Assembly: GCA_036172665.1 (NCBI GenBank)
Contig: JAYKNF010000039.1
Location: 151,148 to 215,147, forward strand
Direction of reading: 5' to 3'
DNA: 64,000 nucleotides
Source: Prosopocoilus inquinatus
Taxonomy: Eukaryota > Arthropoda > Insecta > Coleoptera > Lucanidae
Positions 38,338 through 51,500 of this stretch are shown here, piece by piece. The notes beneath the pieces were generated by a model that was given only the letters and a program-made list of their open reading frames with translations, did not search any database and had not been told where the DNA came from. A program made the position numbers and the translations under genes. Position 1 is the first letter of the stretch. Every line of letters starts with the position of its first letter.

Positions 38338-41300
38338 GTTCTCGGACGCAGCAGAAGCTGGAAATAGTTTTGAACGAAACAACACGTATTAGCGTTGTTC
38401 CTGTGATGTATCTAAACGATCCTTACTTATCTAACATGTTATTTGACGTTTGGATGGACTCCAGTAACTCTGATGTGAGATACAAAGTTTTTGGGCGCAG
38501 CAGGAGCTGGAAATAGTTTTAAACGAAGCAACACGCATTAGCGTTGTTCCTGTGATGTATCTAATCGATCCTTCCTTAGCTACTATGTTATTTGACGTTT
38601 CGATGGACTCCAGTAATTTTGATGTGAGATACGACGTTTTCGGACGCAGCAGAAGCTGGAAATAGTTTTAAATGAAACAACACGCATTAGCGTTGTTCCT
38701 GTGATGTATCTAATCGATCGTTACTCATCTATTATGTTATTTTACGTTTCGATGGACTCTAGTAACTCTGATATGAGATACGAAGTTTTTGGGCGCAGCA
38801 GGAGCTGGAAATAGTTTTAAACGAAACAACACATATTAGCGTTGTTCCTGTGATGTATCTAATCAATCCTTACTTATCTATCATGTTATTTGACGTTTGG
38901 ATGGACTCCAGTAACTCTGATGTGAGATACGAAATTATCGGACGCAGCAGAAGCTGGAAATAGTTTCAAACGAAACAACACGCATTAGCTTTGTTCCTGT
39001 GATGTATCTAAACGATCCTTACTTATCTAACATATTATTTGACGTTTGGATGGACTCCAGTAAGTCTGATGTGACATACGACATTTTCGGACGCAGCAGA
39101 AGCTGGAAATAGTTTTAAACGAAACAACACGTATTAGCGTTGTTCCTGTGATGTATCTAATCGATCCTTACTCATCTATCATGTTATTTGACGTTTGAAT
39201 GGACTCCAGTAACTCTGATGTGAGATACAAAGTTCTCGGACGCAGCAGAAGCTGGAAACAACACGTATTAGCGTTGTTCCTGTGATGTATATAAACGATC
39301 CTTACTTATCTAACATCTTATTTGACGTTTGGATGGACTCCAGTAACTCTGATGTGAGATACAAAGTTTTTGGGCGCAGCAGGAACTGGAAATAGTTTTA
39401 AACGAAGCAACACGCATTAGCGTTGTTCCTGTGATGTATCTAATCAATCCTTACTTAGCTACTATGTTATTTGACGTTTCGATGGACTCCAGTAATTTTG
39501 ATGTGAGATACGACGTTTTCGGACGCAGCAGAAGCTGGAAATAGTTTTAAACGAAACAACACGTATTAGCGTTGTTCCTGTGATGTATCTAATCGATCCT
39601 TACTCATCTATCATGTTATTTGACGTTTGGATGGGCTCCAGTTACTCTGAAGTGAGATACGAAGTTCTCGGACGCAGCTGAAGCTGGAAATAGTTTTAAA
39701 CGGAACAACATGCATTAGCGTTGTTAATGTGATGTATCTAATCGATCCTTACTCATCTATCATGTTATTTGACGTTTGGATGGACTCCAGTAACTCTGAT
39801 GTGAGATACGAAATTATCGGACGCAGCAGAAGCTGGAAATAGTTTTAAATGAAACAACACGCATTAGCGTTGTTCCTGTGATGTATCTAATCGATCCTTA
39901 CTCATCTATCATGTTATTTTACGTTTCGATGGACTCTAGTAACTCTGATGTGAGATACGAAGTTTTTGGGCGCAGCAGGAGCTGGAAATAGTTTTAAACG
40001 AAACAACACATATTAGCGTTGTTCCTGTGATGTATCTAATCAATCCTTACTTATCTATCATGTTATTTGACGTTTGGATGGACTCCAGTAACTCTAACTC
40101 TGATGTGAGATACGAAATTATCGGACGCAGCAGAAGCTGGAAATAGTTTCAAACGAAACAACACGCATTAGCGTTGTTCCTGTGATGTATCTAAACGATC
40201 CTTACTTATCTAACATGTTATTTGACGTTTGGATGGACTCCAGTAAGTCTGATGTGACATACGACGTTTTCGGACGCAGCAGAAGCTGGAAATAGTTTTA
40301 AACGAAACAACACGTATTAGCGTTGTTCCTGTGATGTATCTAATCGATCCTTACTCATCTATCATGTTATTTGACGTTTGAATGGACTCCAGTAACTCTG
40401 ATGTGAGATACAAAGTTCTCGGACCCAGCAGAAGCTGGAAATAGTTTTGAACGGAACAAAACGTATTAGCGTTGTTCCTGTGATGTATCTAATCGATCCT
40501 TACTTATCTCCTATGTTATTTGACGTTTCGATGGACTCTAGTAACTCTGATGTGAGATACGAAGTTTTTGGACGCATCAGGAGCTGGAAATAGTTTTAAA
40601 CGAAACAACACGTATTAGCGTTGTTCCTGTGATGTATCTAATCGATCCTTACTCATCTATCATGTTATTTCACGTTTGGATGGACTCCAGTAACTCTGAT
40701 GTGAGATACAAAGTTTTTGGACGCAGCAGAAGCTGGAAATAGTTTTGAACGAAACAACACGTATTAGCGTTGTTCCTGTGATGTATCTAATCGATCCTTA
40801 CTTAGCTACTATGTTATTTGACGTTTCGATGGACTCCAGTAACTCTAATGTGAGATACGGAATTTTCGGATGTAGCAGCAGCTGGAAATAGTTTTAAACG
40901 AAACAACACGCATTAGCGATGTTCCTGTGATGTATCTAATCGATCCTTACTCATCTATCATGTTATTTTACGTTTGGATGGACTCCAGTAACTCTGATGT
41001 GAGATACAAAGTTTTTGGGCGCAGCAGGAGCTGGTAATAGTTTTAAACGAAGCAACACGCATTAGCGTTGTTCCTGTGATGTATCTAATCGATCCTTCCT
41101 TAGCTACTATGTTATTTGACGTTTCGATGGACTCCAGTAATTTTGATGTGAGATACGACGTTTTCGGACGCAGCAGAAGCTGGAAATAGTTTTAAACGAA
41201 ACAACACGTATTAGCGTTGTTCCTGTGATGTATCTAATCGATCCTTACTCATCTATAATGTTATTTGACGTTTGGATGGGCTCCAGTTACTCTGAAGTGA

Positions 41301-44300
41301 GATACGAAGTTCTCGGACGCAGCTGAAGCTGGAAATAGTTTTAAACGGAACAACATGCATTAGCGTTGTTAATGTGATGTATCTAATCGATCCTTACTCA
41401 TCTATCATGTTATTTGACGTTTGGATGGACTCCAGTAACTCTGATGTGAGATACAAAGTTTTTGGGCGCAGCAGGAGCTGGAAATAGTTTTAAACGAAGC
41501 AACACGCATTAGCGTTGTTCCTGTGATGTATCTAATCGATCCTTCCTTAGCTACTATGTTATTTGACGTTTCGATGGACTCCAGTAATTTTGATGTGAGA
41601 TACGACGTTTTCGGACGCAGCAGAAGCTGGAAATAGTTTTAAATGAAACAACACGCATTAGCGTTGTTCCTGTGATGTATCTAATCGATCCTTACTCATC
41701 TATTATGTTATTTTACTTTTCGATGGACTCTAGTAACTCTGATGTGAGATACGAAGTTTTTGGGCGCAGCAGGAGCTGGAAATAGTTTTAAACGAAACAA
41801 CACATATTAGCGTTGTTCCTGTGATGTATCTAATCAATCCTTACTTATCTATCATGTTATTTGACGTTTGGATGGACTCCAGTAACTCTGATGTGAGATA
41901 CGAAATTATCGGACGCAGCAGAAGCTGGAAATAGTTTCAAACGAAACAACACGCATTAGCTTTGTTCCTGTGATGTATCTAAACGATCCTTACTTATCTA
42001 ACATATTATTTGACGTTTGGATGGACTCCAGTAAGTCTGATGTGACATACGACGTTTTCGGACGCAGCAGAAGCTGGAAATAGTTTTAAACGAAACAACA
42101 CGTATTAGCGTTGTTCCTGTGATGTATCTAATCGATCCTTACTCATCTATCATGTTATTTGACGTTTGAACGGACTCCAGTAACTCTGATGTGAGATACA
42201 AAGTTCTCGGACGCAGCAGAAGCTGGAAACAACACGTATTAGCGTTGTTCCTGTGATGTATCTAAACGATCCTTACTTATCTAACATGTTATTTGACGTT
42301 TGGATGGACTCCAGTAACTCTGATGTGAGATACAAAGTTTTTGGGCGCAGCAGGAACTGGAAATAGTTTTAAACGAAGCAACACGCATTAGCGTTGTTCC
42401 TGTGATGTATCTAATCAATCCTTACTTAGCTACTATGTTATTTGGCGTTTCGATGGACTCCAGTAATTTTGATGTGAGATACGACGTTTTCGGACGCAGC
42501 AGAAGCTGGAAATAGTTTTAAACGAAACAACACGTATTAGCGTTGTTCCTGTGATGTATCTAATCGATCCTTACTCATCTATCAAGTTATTTGACGTTTG
42601 GATGGGCTCCAGTTACTCTGAAGTGAGATACGAAGTTCTCGGACGCAGCTGAAGCTGGAAATAGTTTTAAACGGAACAACATGCATTAGCGTTGTTAATG
42701 TGATGTATCTAATCGATCCTTACTCATCTATCATGTTATTTGACGTTTGGATGGACTCCAGTAACTCTGATGTGAGATACGAAATTATCGGACGCAGCAG
42801 AAGCTGGAAATAGTTTTAAATGAAACAACACGCATTAGCGTTGTTCCTGTGATGTATCTAATCGATCCTTACTCATCTATCATGTTATTTTACGTTTCGA
42901 TGGACTCTAGTAACTCTGATGTGAGATACGAAGTTTTTGGGCGCAGCAGGAGCTGGAAATAGTTTTAAACGAAACAACACATATTAGCGTTGTTCCTGTG
43001 ATGTATCTAATCAATCCTTACTTATCTATCATGTTATTTGACGTTTGGATGGACTCCAGTAACTCTAACTCTGATGTGAGATACGAAATTATCGGACGCA
43101 GCAGAAGCTGGAAATAGTTTCAAACGAAACAACACGCATTAGCGTTGTTCCTGTGATGTATCTAAACGATCCTTACTTATCTAACATGTTATTTGACGTT
43201 TGGATGGACTCCAGTAAGTCTGATGTGACATACGACGTTTTCGGACGCAGCAGAAACTGGAAATAGTTTTAAACGAAACAACACGTATTAGAGTTGTTCC
43301 TGTGATGTATCTAATCGATCCTTATCATCTATCATGTTATTTGACGTTTGAATGGACTCCAGTAACTCTGATGTGAGATACAAAGTTCTCGGACCCAGCA
43401 GAAGCTGGAAATAGTTTTGAACGGAACAAAACGTATTAGCGTTGTTCCTGTGATGTATCTAATCGATCCTTACTTATCTACTATGTTATTTGACGTTTCG
43501 ATGGACTCTAGTAACTCTGATGTGAGATACGAAGTTTTTGGACGCATCAGGAGCTGGAAATAGTTTTAAACGAAACAGCACGTATTAGCGTTGTTCCTGT
43601 GATGTATCTAATCGATCCTTACTCATCTATCATGTTATTTTACGTTTGGATGGACTCCAGTAACTCTGATGTGAGATACAAAGTTTTTGGACGCAGCAGA
43701 AGCTGGAAATAGTTTTGTATGAAACAACACGTATTAGCGTTGTTCCTGTGATGTATCTAATCGATCCTTACTTAGCTACTATGTTATTTGACGTTTCGAT
43801 GGACTCCAGTAACTCTAATGTGAGATACGAAATTCTCGGACGCAGCAGCAGCTGGAAATAGTTTTAAACGAAACAACACATATTAGCGTTGTTCCTGTGA
43901 TGTATCTAATCGATCCTTACTCATCTATCATGTTATTTAACGTTTGGACGGACTCCAGTAACTCTGATGTGAGATACAAAGTTCTCGGACGCAGCAGAAG
44001 CTGGAAATAGTTTTGAACGAAACAACACGTATTAGCGTTGTTTCTGTGATGTATCTAATCGATCCTTACTTAGCTACTATGTTATTTGACGTTTCGATGG
44101 ACTCCAGTAATTTTGATGTGAGATACGACGATTTCGGACGCAGCAGAAGCTGGAAATAGTTTTAAACGAAACAACACGTATTAGCGTTGTTCCTGTGATG
44201 TATCTAATCGATCCTTACTCATCTATCATGTTATTTGACGTTTGGATGGGCTCCGGTAACTCTGAAGTGAGATACGAAGTTCTCGGACGCAGCTGAAGCT

Positions 44301-44315
44301 GGAAATAGTTTTAAA
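38338..44315 (+). repeat. Higher-order repeat D, copy 3 with upstream flank (5978 bp)
   Basis: Matches 13478-19455 at an offset of 24860. One difference was noticed (A at 39291, C at 14431). It covers the linker M9-M28 and about the first 4.3 kb of unit D, which restarts at the long M1 at 39987. It ends at 44316, where AAACG replaces AAATG. A nearly identical 6-kb block separated by almost 25 kb argues for segmental copying rather than single-monomer exchange. Confidence 0.9.
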
Positions 44316-47308
44316 CGAAACAACATGCATTAGCGTTGTTCCTGTGATGTATCTAATCGATCCTTACTCATCTATCATGTTATTTGACGTTTGGATGGAC
44401 TCCAGTAACTCTGATGTGAGATACGAAATTATCGGACGCAGCAGAAGCTGGAAATAGTTTTAAATGAAACAACACGCATTAGCGTTGTTCCTGTGATGTA
44501 TCTAATCGATCCTTACTCATCTATCATGTTATCTTACGTTTCGATGGACTCTAGTAACTCTGATGTGAGATACGAAGTTTTTGGGCGCAGCAGGAGCTGG
44601 AAATAGTTTTAAACGAAACAACACATATTAGCGTTGTTCCTGTGATGTATCTAATCAATCCTTACTTATCTATCATGTTATTTGACGTTTGGATGGACTC
44701 CAGTAACTCTGAAGTGAGATACGAAGTTCTCGGACGCAGCAGAAGCTGGAAATAGTTTTAAACGAAACAACACGTATTAGCGTTGTTCCTGTGATGTATC
44801 TAATCGATCCTTACTCATCTATCATGTTATTTGACGTTTGGATGGACTCCAGTAACTCTGATGTGAGATACAAAGTTTTTGGGGAGCAGCAGGAGCTGGA
44901 AATAGTTTTAAACGAAGCAACACGCATTAGCGTTGTTCCTGTGATGTATCTAATCGATCCTTCCTTAGCTACTATGTTATTTGACGTTTCGATGGACTCC
45001 AGTAATTTTGATGTGAGATACGACGTTTTCGGACGCAGCAGAAGCTGGAAATAGTTTTAAGTGAAACAACACGCATTAGCGTTGTTCCTGTGATGTATCT
45101 AATCGATCCTTACTCATCTATTATGTTATTTTACGTTTCGATGGACTCTAGTAACTCTGATGTGAGATACGAAGTTTTTGGGCGCAGCAGGAGCTGGAAA
45201 TAGTTTTAAACGAAACAACACATATTAGCGTTGTTCCTGTGATGTATCTAATCAATCCTTACTTATCTATCATGTTATTTGACGTTTGGATGGACTCCAG
45301 TAACTCTGATGTGAGATACGAAATTATCGGACGCAGCAGAAGCTGGAAATAGTTTCAAAGGAAACAACACGCATTAGCTTTGTTCCTGTGATGTATCTAA
45401 ACGATCCTTACTTATCTAACATATTATTTGACGTTTGGATGGACTCCAGTAAGTCTGATGTGACATACGACGTTTTCGGACGCAGCAGAAGCTGGAAATA
45501 GTTTTAAACGAAACAACACGTATTAGCGTTGTTCCTGTGATGTATCTAATCGATCCTTACTCATCTATCATGTTATTTGACGTTTGAATGGACTCCAGTA
45601 ACTCTGATGTGAGATACAAAGTTCTCGGACGCAGCAGAAGCTGGAAACAACACGTATTAGCGTTGTTCCTGTGATGTATCTAAACGATCCTTACTTATCT
45701 AACATGTTATTTGACGTTTGGATGGACTCCAGTAACTCTGATGTGAGATACAAAGTTTTTGGGCGCAGCAGGAACTGGAAATAGTTTTAAACGAAGCAAC
45801 ACGCATTAGCGTTGTTCCTGTGATGTATCTAATCAATCCTTACTTAGCTACTATGTTATTTGACGTTTCGATGGACTCCAGTAATTTTGATGTGAGATAC
45901 GACGTTTTCGGACGCAGCAGAAGCTGGAAATAGTTTTAAACGAAACAACACGTATTAGCGTTGTTCCTGTGATGTATCTAATCGATCCTTACTCATCTAT
46001 CATGTTATTTGACGTTTGGATGGGCTCCAGTTACTCTGAAGTGAGATACGAAGTTCTCGGACGCAGCTGAAGCTGGAAATAGTTTTAAACGGAACAACAT
46101 GCATTAGCGTTGTTAATGTGATGTATCTAATCGATCCTTACTCATCTATCATGTTATTTGAAGTTTGGATGGACTCCAGTAACTCTGATGTGAGATACGA
46201 AATTATCGGACGCAGCAGAAGCTGGAAATAGTTTTAAATGAAATAACACGCATTAGCGTTGTTCCTGTGATGTATCTAATCGATCCTTACTCATCTATCA
46301 TGTTATTTTACGTTTCGATGGACTCTAGTAACTCTGATGTGAGATACGAAGTTTTTGGGCGCAGCAGGAGCTGGAAATAGTTTTAAACGAAACAACACAT
46401 ATTAGCGTTGTTCCTGTGATGTATCTAATCAATCCTTACTTATCTATCATGTTATTTGACGTTTGGATGGACTCCAGTAACTCTAACTCTGATGTGAGAT
46501 ACGAAATTATCGGACGCAGCAGAACCTGGAAATAGTTTCAAACGAAACAACACGCATTAGCGTTGTTCCTGTGATGTATCTAAACGATCCTTACTTATCT
46601 AACATGTTATTTGACGTTTGGATGGACTCCAGTAAGTCTGATGTGACATACGACGTTTTCGGACGCAGCAGAAGCTGGAAATAGTTTTGAACGGAACAAA
46701 ACGTATTAGCGTTGTTCCTGTGATGTATCTAAACGATCCTTACTTATCTAACATATTATTTGACGTTTGGATGGACTCCAGTAAGTCTGATGTGACATAC
46801 GACGTTTTCGGACCCAGCAGAAGCTGGAAATAGTTTTGAACGGAACAAAACGTATTAGCGTTGTTCCTGTGATGTATCTAATCGATCCTTACTTATCTAC
46901 TATGTTATTTGACGTTTCGATGGACTCTAGTAACTCTGATGTGAGATACGAAGTTTTTGGACGCATCAGGAGCTGGAAATAGTTTTAAACGAAACAACAC
47001 GTATTAGCGTTGTTCCTGTGATGTATCTAATCGATCCTTACTCATCTATCATGTTATTTCACGTTTGCATGGACTCCAGTAACTCTGATGTGAGATACAA
47101 AGTTTTTGGACGCAGCAGAAACTGGAAATAGTTTTGAACGAAACAACACGTATTAGCGTTGTTCCTGTGATGTATCTAATCGATCCTTACTTAGCTACTA
47201 TGTTATTTGACGTTTCGATGGACTCCAGTAACTCTAATGTGAGATACGGAATTTTCGGATGTAGCAGCAGCTGGAAATAGTTTTAAACGAAACAACACGC
47301 ATTAGCGA
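44316..47308 (+). repeat. Mosaic segment built of D-type monomers
   Basis: Relatives of M27, M28, M1-M3, M10-M15 and M25-M28 in altered order. It includes the short-monomer junction at 45643, a long M1 at 46376, a 150-bp monomer at 44751-44900, and a conversion-type monomer at about 46680-46828 that joins an AACATATT/GTAAGTCTG body to flanks of the GAACGGAAC and GGACCC types. No coding capacity beyond chance. Confidence 0.82.
44751..44900 (+). repeat. 150-bp monomer with one-base insertion
   Basis: TTTTTGGGGAGCAGCAGG (about 44876-44893) replaces the usual TTTTTGGGCGCAGCAGG, adding one base. The monomer becomes divisible by three, so one reading frame stays open through it into the next copy (44791-45054). 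This explains that open frame without any gene. Confidence 0.9.
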
Positions 47309-48562
47309 TGTTCCTGTGATGTATCTAATCGATCCTTACTCATCTATCATGTTATTTTACGTTTGGATGGACTCCAGTAACTCTGATGTGAGATACAAAG
47401 TTTTTGGACGCAGCAGAAGCTGGAAATAGTTTTGTATGAAACAACACGTATTAGCGTTGTTCCTGTGATGTATCTAATCGATCCTTACTTAGCTACTATG
47501 TTATTTGACGTTTCGATGGACTCCAGTAACTCTAATGTGAGATACGAAATTCTCGGACGCAGCAGCAGCTGGAAATAGTTTTAAACGAAACAACACATAT
47601 TAGCGTTGTTCCTGTGATGTATCTAATCGATCCTTACTCATCTATCATGTTATTTAACGTTTGGACGGACTCCAGTAACTCTGATGTGAGATACAAAGTT
47701 CTCGGACGCAGCAGAAGCTGGAAATAGTTTTGAACGAAACAACACGTATTAGCGTTGTTTCTGTGATGTATCTAATCGATCCTTACTTAGCTACTATGTT
47801 ATTTGACGTTTCGATGGACTCCAGTAATTTTGATGTGAGATACGACGATTTCGGACGCAGTAGAAGCTGGAAATAGTTTTAAACGAAACAACACGTATTA
47901 GCGTTGTTCCTGTGATGTATCTAATCGATCCTTACTCATCTATCATGTTATTTGACGTTTGGATGGGCTCCGGTAACTCTGAAGTGAGATACGAAGTTCT
48001 CGGACGCAGCTGAAGCTGGAAATAGTTTTAAACGAAACAACATGCATTAGCGTTGTTCCTGTGATGTATCTAATCGATCCTTACTCATCTATCATGTTAT
48101 TTGACGTTTGGATGGACTCCAGTAACTCTGATGTGAGATACGAAATTATCGGACGCAGCAGAAGCTGGAAATAGTTTTAAATGAAACAACACGCATTAGC
48201 GTTGTTCCTGTGATGTATCTAATCGATCCTTACTCATCTATCATGTTATCTTACGTTTCGATGGACTCTAGTAACTCTGATGTGAGATACGAAGTTTTTG
48301 GGCGCAGCAGGAGCTGGAAATAGTTTTAAACGAAACAACACATATTAGCGTTGTTCCTGTGATGTATCTAATCAATCCTTACTTATCTATCATGTTATTT
48401 GACGTTTGGATGGACTCCAGTAACTCTGAAGTGAGATACGAAGTTCTCGGACGCAGCAGAAGCTGGAAATAGTTTTAAACGAAACAACACGTATTAGCGT
48501 TGTTCCTGTGATGTATCTAATCGATCCTTACTCATCTATCATGTTATTTGACGTTTGGATGG
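47309..48562 (+). repeat. 1254-bp duplicate of 43592-44845
   Basis: Matches 43592-44845 at an offset of 3717. One difference was noticed: CGCAGTAG near 47859 against CGCAGCAG. It carries the TTTTGTATG monomer, the GTTGTTTCTG variant and the GGGCTCCGG type. The boundaries are CGATG at 47308 and GGGCTCC at 48563. Confidence 0.85.
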
Positions 48563-51500
48563 GCTCCAGTAACTCTGAAGTGAGATACGAAGTTCTCGGA
48601 CGCAGCTGAAGCTGGAAATAGTTTTAAACGAAACAACATGCATTAGCGTTGTTCCTGTGATGTATCTAATCGATCCTTACTCATCTATCATGTTATTTGA
48701 CGTTTGGATGGACTCCAGTAACTCTGATGTGAGATACGAAATTATCGGACGCAGCAGAAGCTGGAAATAGTTTTAAATGAAACAACACGCATTAGCGTTG
48801 TTCCTGTGATGTATCTAATCGATCCTTACTCATCTATCATGTTATCTTACGTTTCGATGGACTCTAGTAACTCTGATGTGAGATACGAAGTTTTTGGGCG
48901 CAGCAGGAGCTGGAAATAGTTTTAAACGAAGCAACACGTATTAGCGTTGTTCCTGTGATGTATCTAATCGATCCTTACTTAGCTACTATGTTATTTGACG
49001 TTTCGATGGACTCCAGTAATTTTGATGTGAGATACGACGTTTTCGGACGCAGCAGAAGCTGGAAATAGTTTTAAATGAAACAACACGCATTAGCGTTGTT
49101 CCTGTGATGTATCTAATCGATCCTTACTCATCTATTATGTTATTTGACGTTTCGATGGACTCTAGTAACTCTGATGTGAGATACGAAGTTTTTGGGCGCA
49201 GCAGGAGCTGGAAATAGTATTAAACGAAGCAACACGTATTAGCGTTGTTCCTGTGATGTATCTAATCAATCCTTACTTATCTAACATGTTATTTGACGTT
49301 TGGATGGACTCCAGTAACTCTGATGTGAGATACGAAGTTCTCGGACGCAGCTGAAGCTGGAAATAGTTTAAACGAAACAACATGCATTAGCGTTGTTCCT
49401 GTGATGTATCTAATCGATCCTTACTCATCTATCATGTTATTTGACGTTTGGATGGGCTCCAGTAACTCTGAAGTGAGATACGAAGTTCTCGGACGCAGCT
49501 GAAGCTGGAAATAGTTTTAAACGAAACAACATGCATTAGCGTTGTTCCTGTGATGTATCTAATCGATCCTTACTCATCTATCATGTTATTTGACGTTTGG
49601 ATGGACTCCAGTAACTCTGATGTGAGATACGAAATTATCGGACGCAGCAGAAGCTGGAAATAGTTTTAAATGAAACAACACGCATTAGCGTTGTTCCTGT
49701 GATATATCTAATCGATCCTTACTCATCTATCATGTTATTTTACGTTTCGATGGACTATAGTAACTCTGATGTGAGATACGAAGTTTTTGGGCGCAGCAGG
49801 AGCTGGAAATAGTTTTAAACGAAACAACACATATTAGCGTTGTTCCTGTGATGTATCTAATCAATCCTTACTTATCTATCATGTTATTTGACGTTTGGAT
49901 GGACTCCAGTAACTCTGATGTGAGATACGAAATTATCGGACGCAGCAGAAACTGGAAATAGTTTCAAACGAAACAACACGCATTAGCGTTGTTCCTGTGA
50001 TATATCTAATCGATCCTTACTCATCTATCATGTTATTTTACGTTTCGATGGACTCTAGTAACTCTGATGTGAGATACGAAGTTTTTGGACGCAGCAGGAG
50101 CTGGAAATAGTTTTAAACGAAACAACACGTATTAGCGATGTTCCTGTGATGTATCTAAACGATCCTTACTTATCTAACATGTTATTTGACGTTTGGATGG
50201 ACTCCAGTAAGTCTGATGTGACATACGACGTTTTCGGACGCAGCAGAAGCTGGAAATAGTTTTAAACGAAACAACACGTATTAGCGTTGTTCCTGTGATG
50301 TATCTAATCGATCCTTACTCATCTATCATGTTATTTGACCTTTGAATGGACTCCAGTAACTCTGATGTGAGATACAAAGTTCTCGGACGCAGCAGAAGCT
50401 GGAAATAGTTTTGAACGAAACAAAACGTATTAGCGTTGTTCCTGTGATGTATCTAATCGATCCTTACTTATCTACTATGTTATTTGACGTTTCGATGGAC
50501 TCTAGTAACTCTGATGTGAGATACGAAGTTTTTGGACGCAGCAGGAGCTGGAAATAGTTTTGAACGAAACAACACGTATTAGCGTTGTTCCTGTGATGTA
50601 TCTAATCGATCCTTACTTAGCTACTATGTTATTTGACGTTTCGATTGACTCCAGTAACTCTAATGTGAGATACGGAATTTTCGGACGTAGCAGCAGCTGG
50701 AAATAGTTTTAAACGAAACAACACGCATTAGCGATGTTCCTGTGATGTATCTAATCGATCCTTACTCATCTATCATGTTATTTTACGTTTGGATGGACTC
50801 CAGTAACTCTGATGTGAGATACAAAGTTTTTGGACGCAGCAGAAGCTGGAAATAGTTTTGTACGAAACAACACGTATTAGCGTTGTTCCTGTGATGTATC
50901 TAATCGATCCTTAGTTAGCTACTATGTTATTTGACGTTTCGATGGACTCCAGTAACTCTAATGTGAGATACGAAATTTTCGGACGCAGCAGCAGCTGGAA
51001 ATAGTTTTAAACGAAACAACACATATTAGCGTTGTTCCTGTGATGTATCTAATAGATCCTTACTCATCTATCATGTTATTTAACGTTTGGACGGACTCCA
51101 GTAACTCTGATGTGAGATACAAAGTTCTCGGACGCAGCAGAAGCTGGAAATAGTTTTGAACGAAACAACACGTATTAGCGTTGTTCCTGTGATGTATCTA
51201 ATCGATCCTTACTTAGCTACTATGTTATTTGACGTTTCGATGGACTCCAGTAATTTTGATGTAAGATACGACGTTTTCGGACGCAGCAGAAGCTGGAAAT
51301 AGTTTTAAATGAAACAACACGCATTAGCGTTGTTCCTGTGATGTATCTAATCGATCCTTACTCATCTATCATGTTATTTGACGTTTCGATGGACTCTAGT
51401 AACTCTGATGTGAGATACGAAGTTTTTGGACGCAGCAGGAGCTGGAAATAGTTTTAAACGAAACAACACATATTAGCGTTGTTCCTGTGATGTATCTAAT

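Noticed and set aside
44791..45054. 87-codon open reading frame on the + strand
   Set aside because: It reads through two satellite monomers, one with a one-base insertion that makes it 150 bp. The translation is the repeat itself, twice. No start context, domain or composition suggests a gene.
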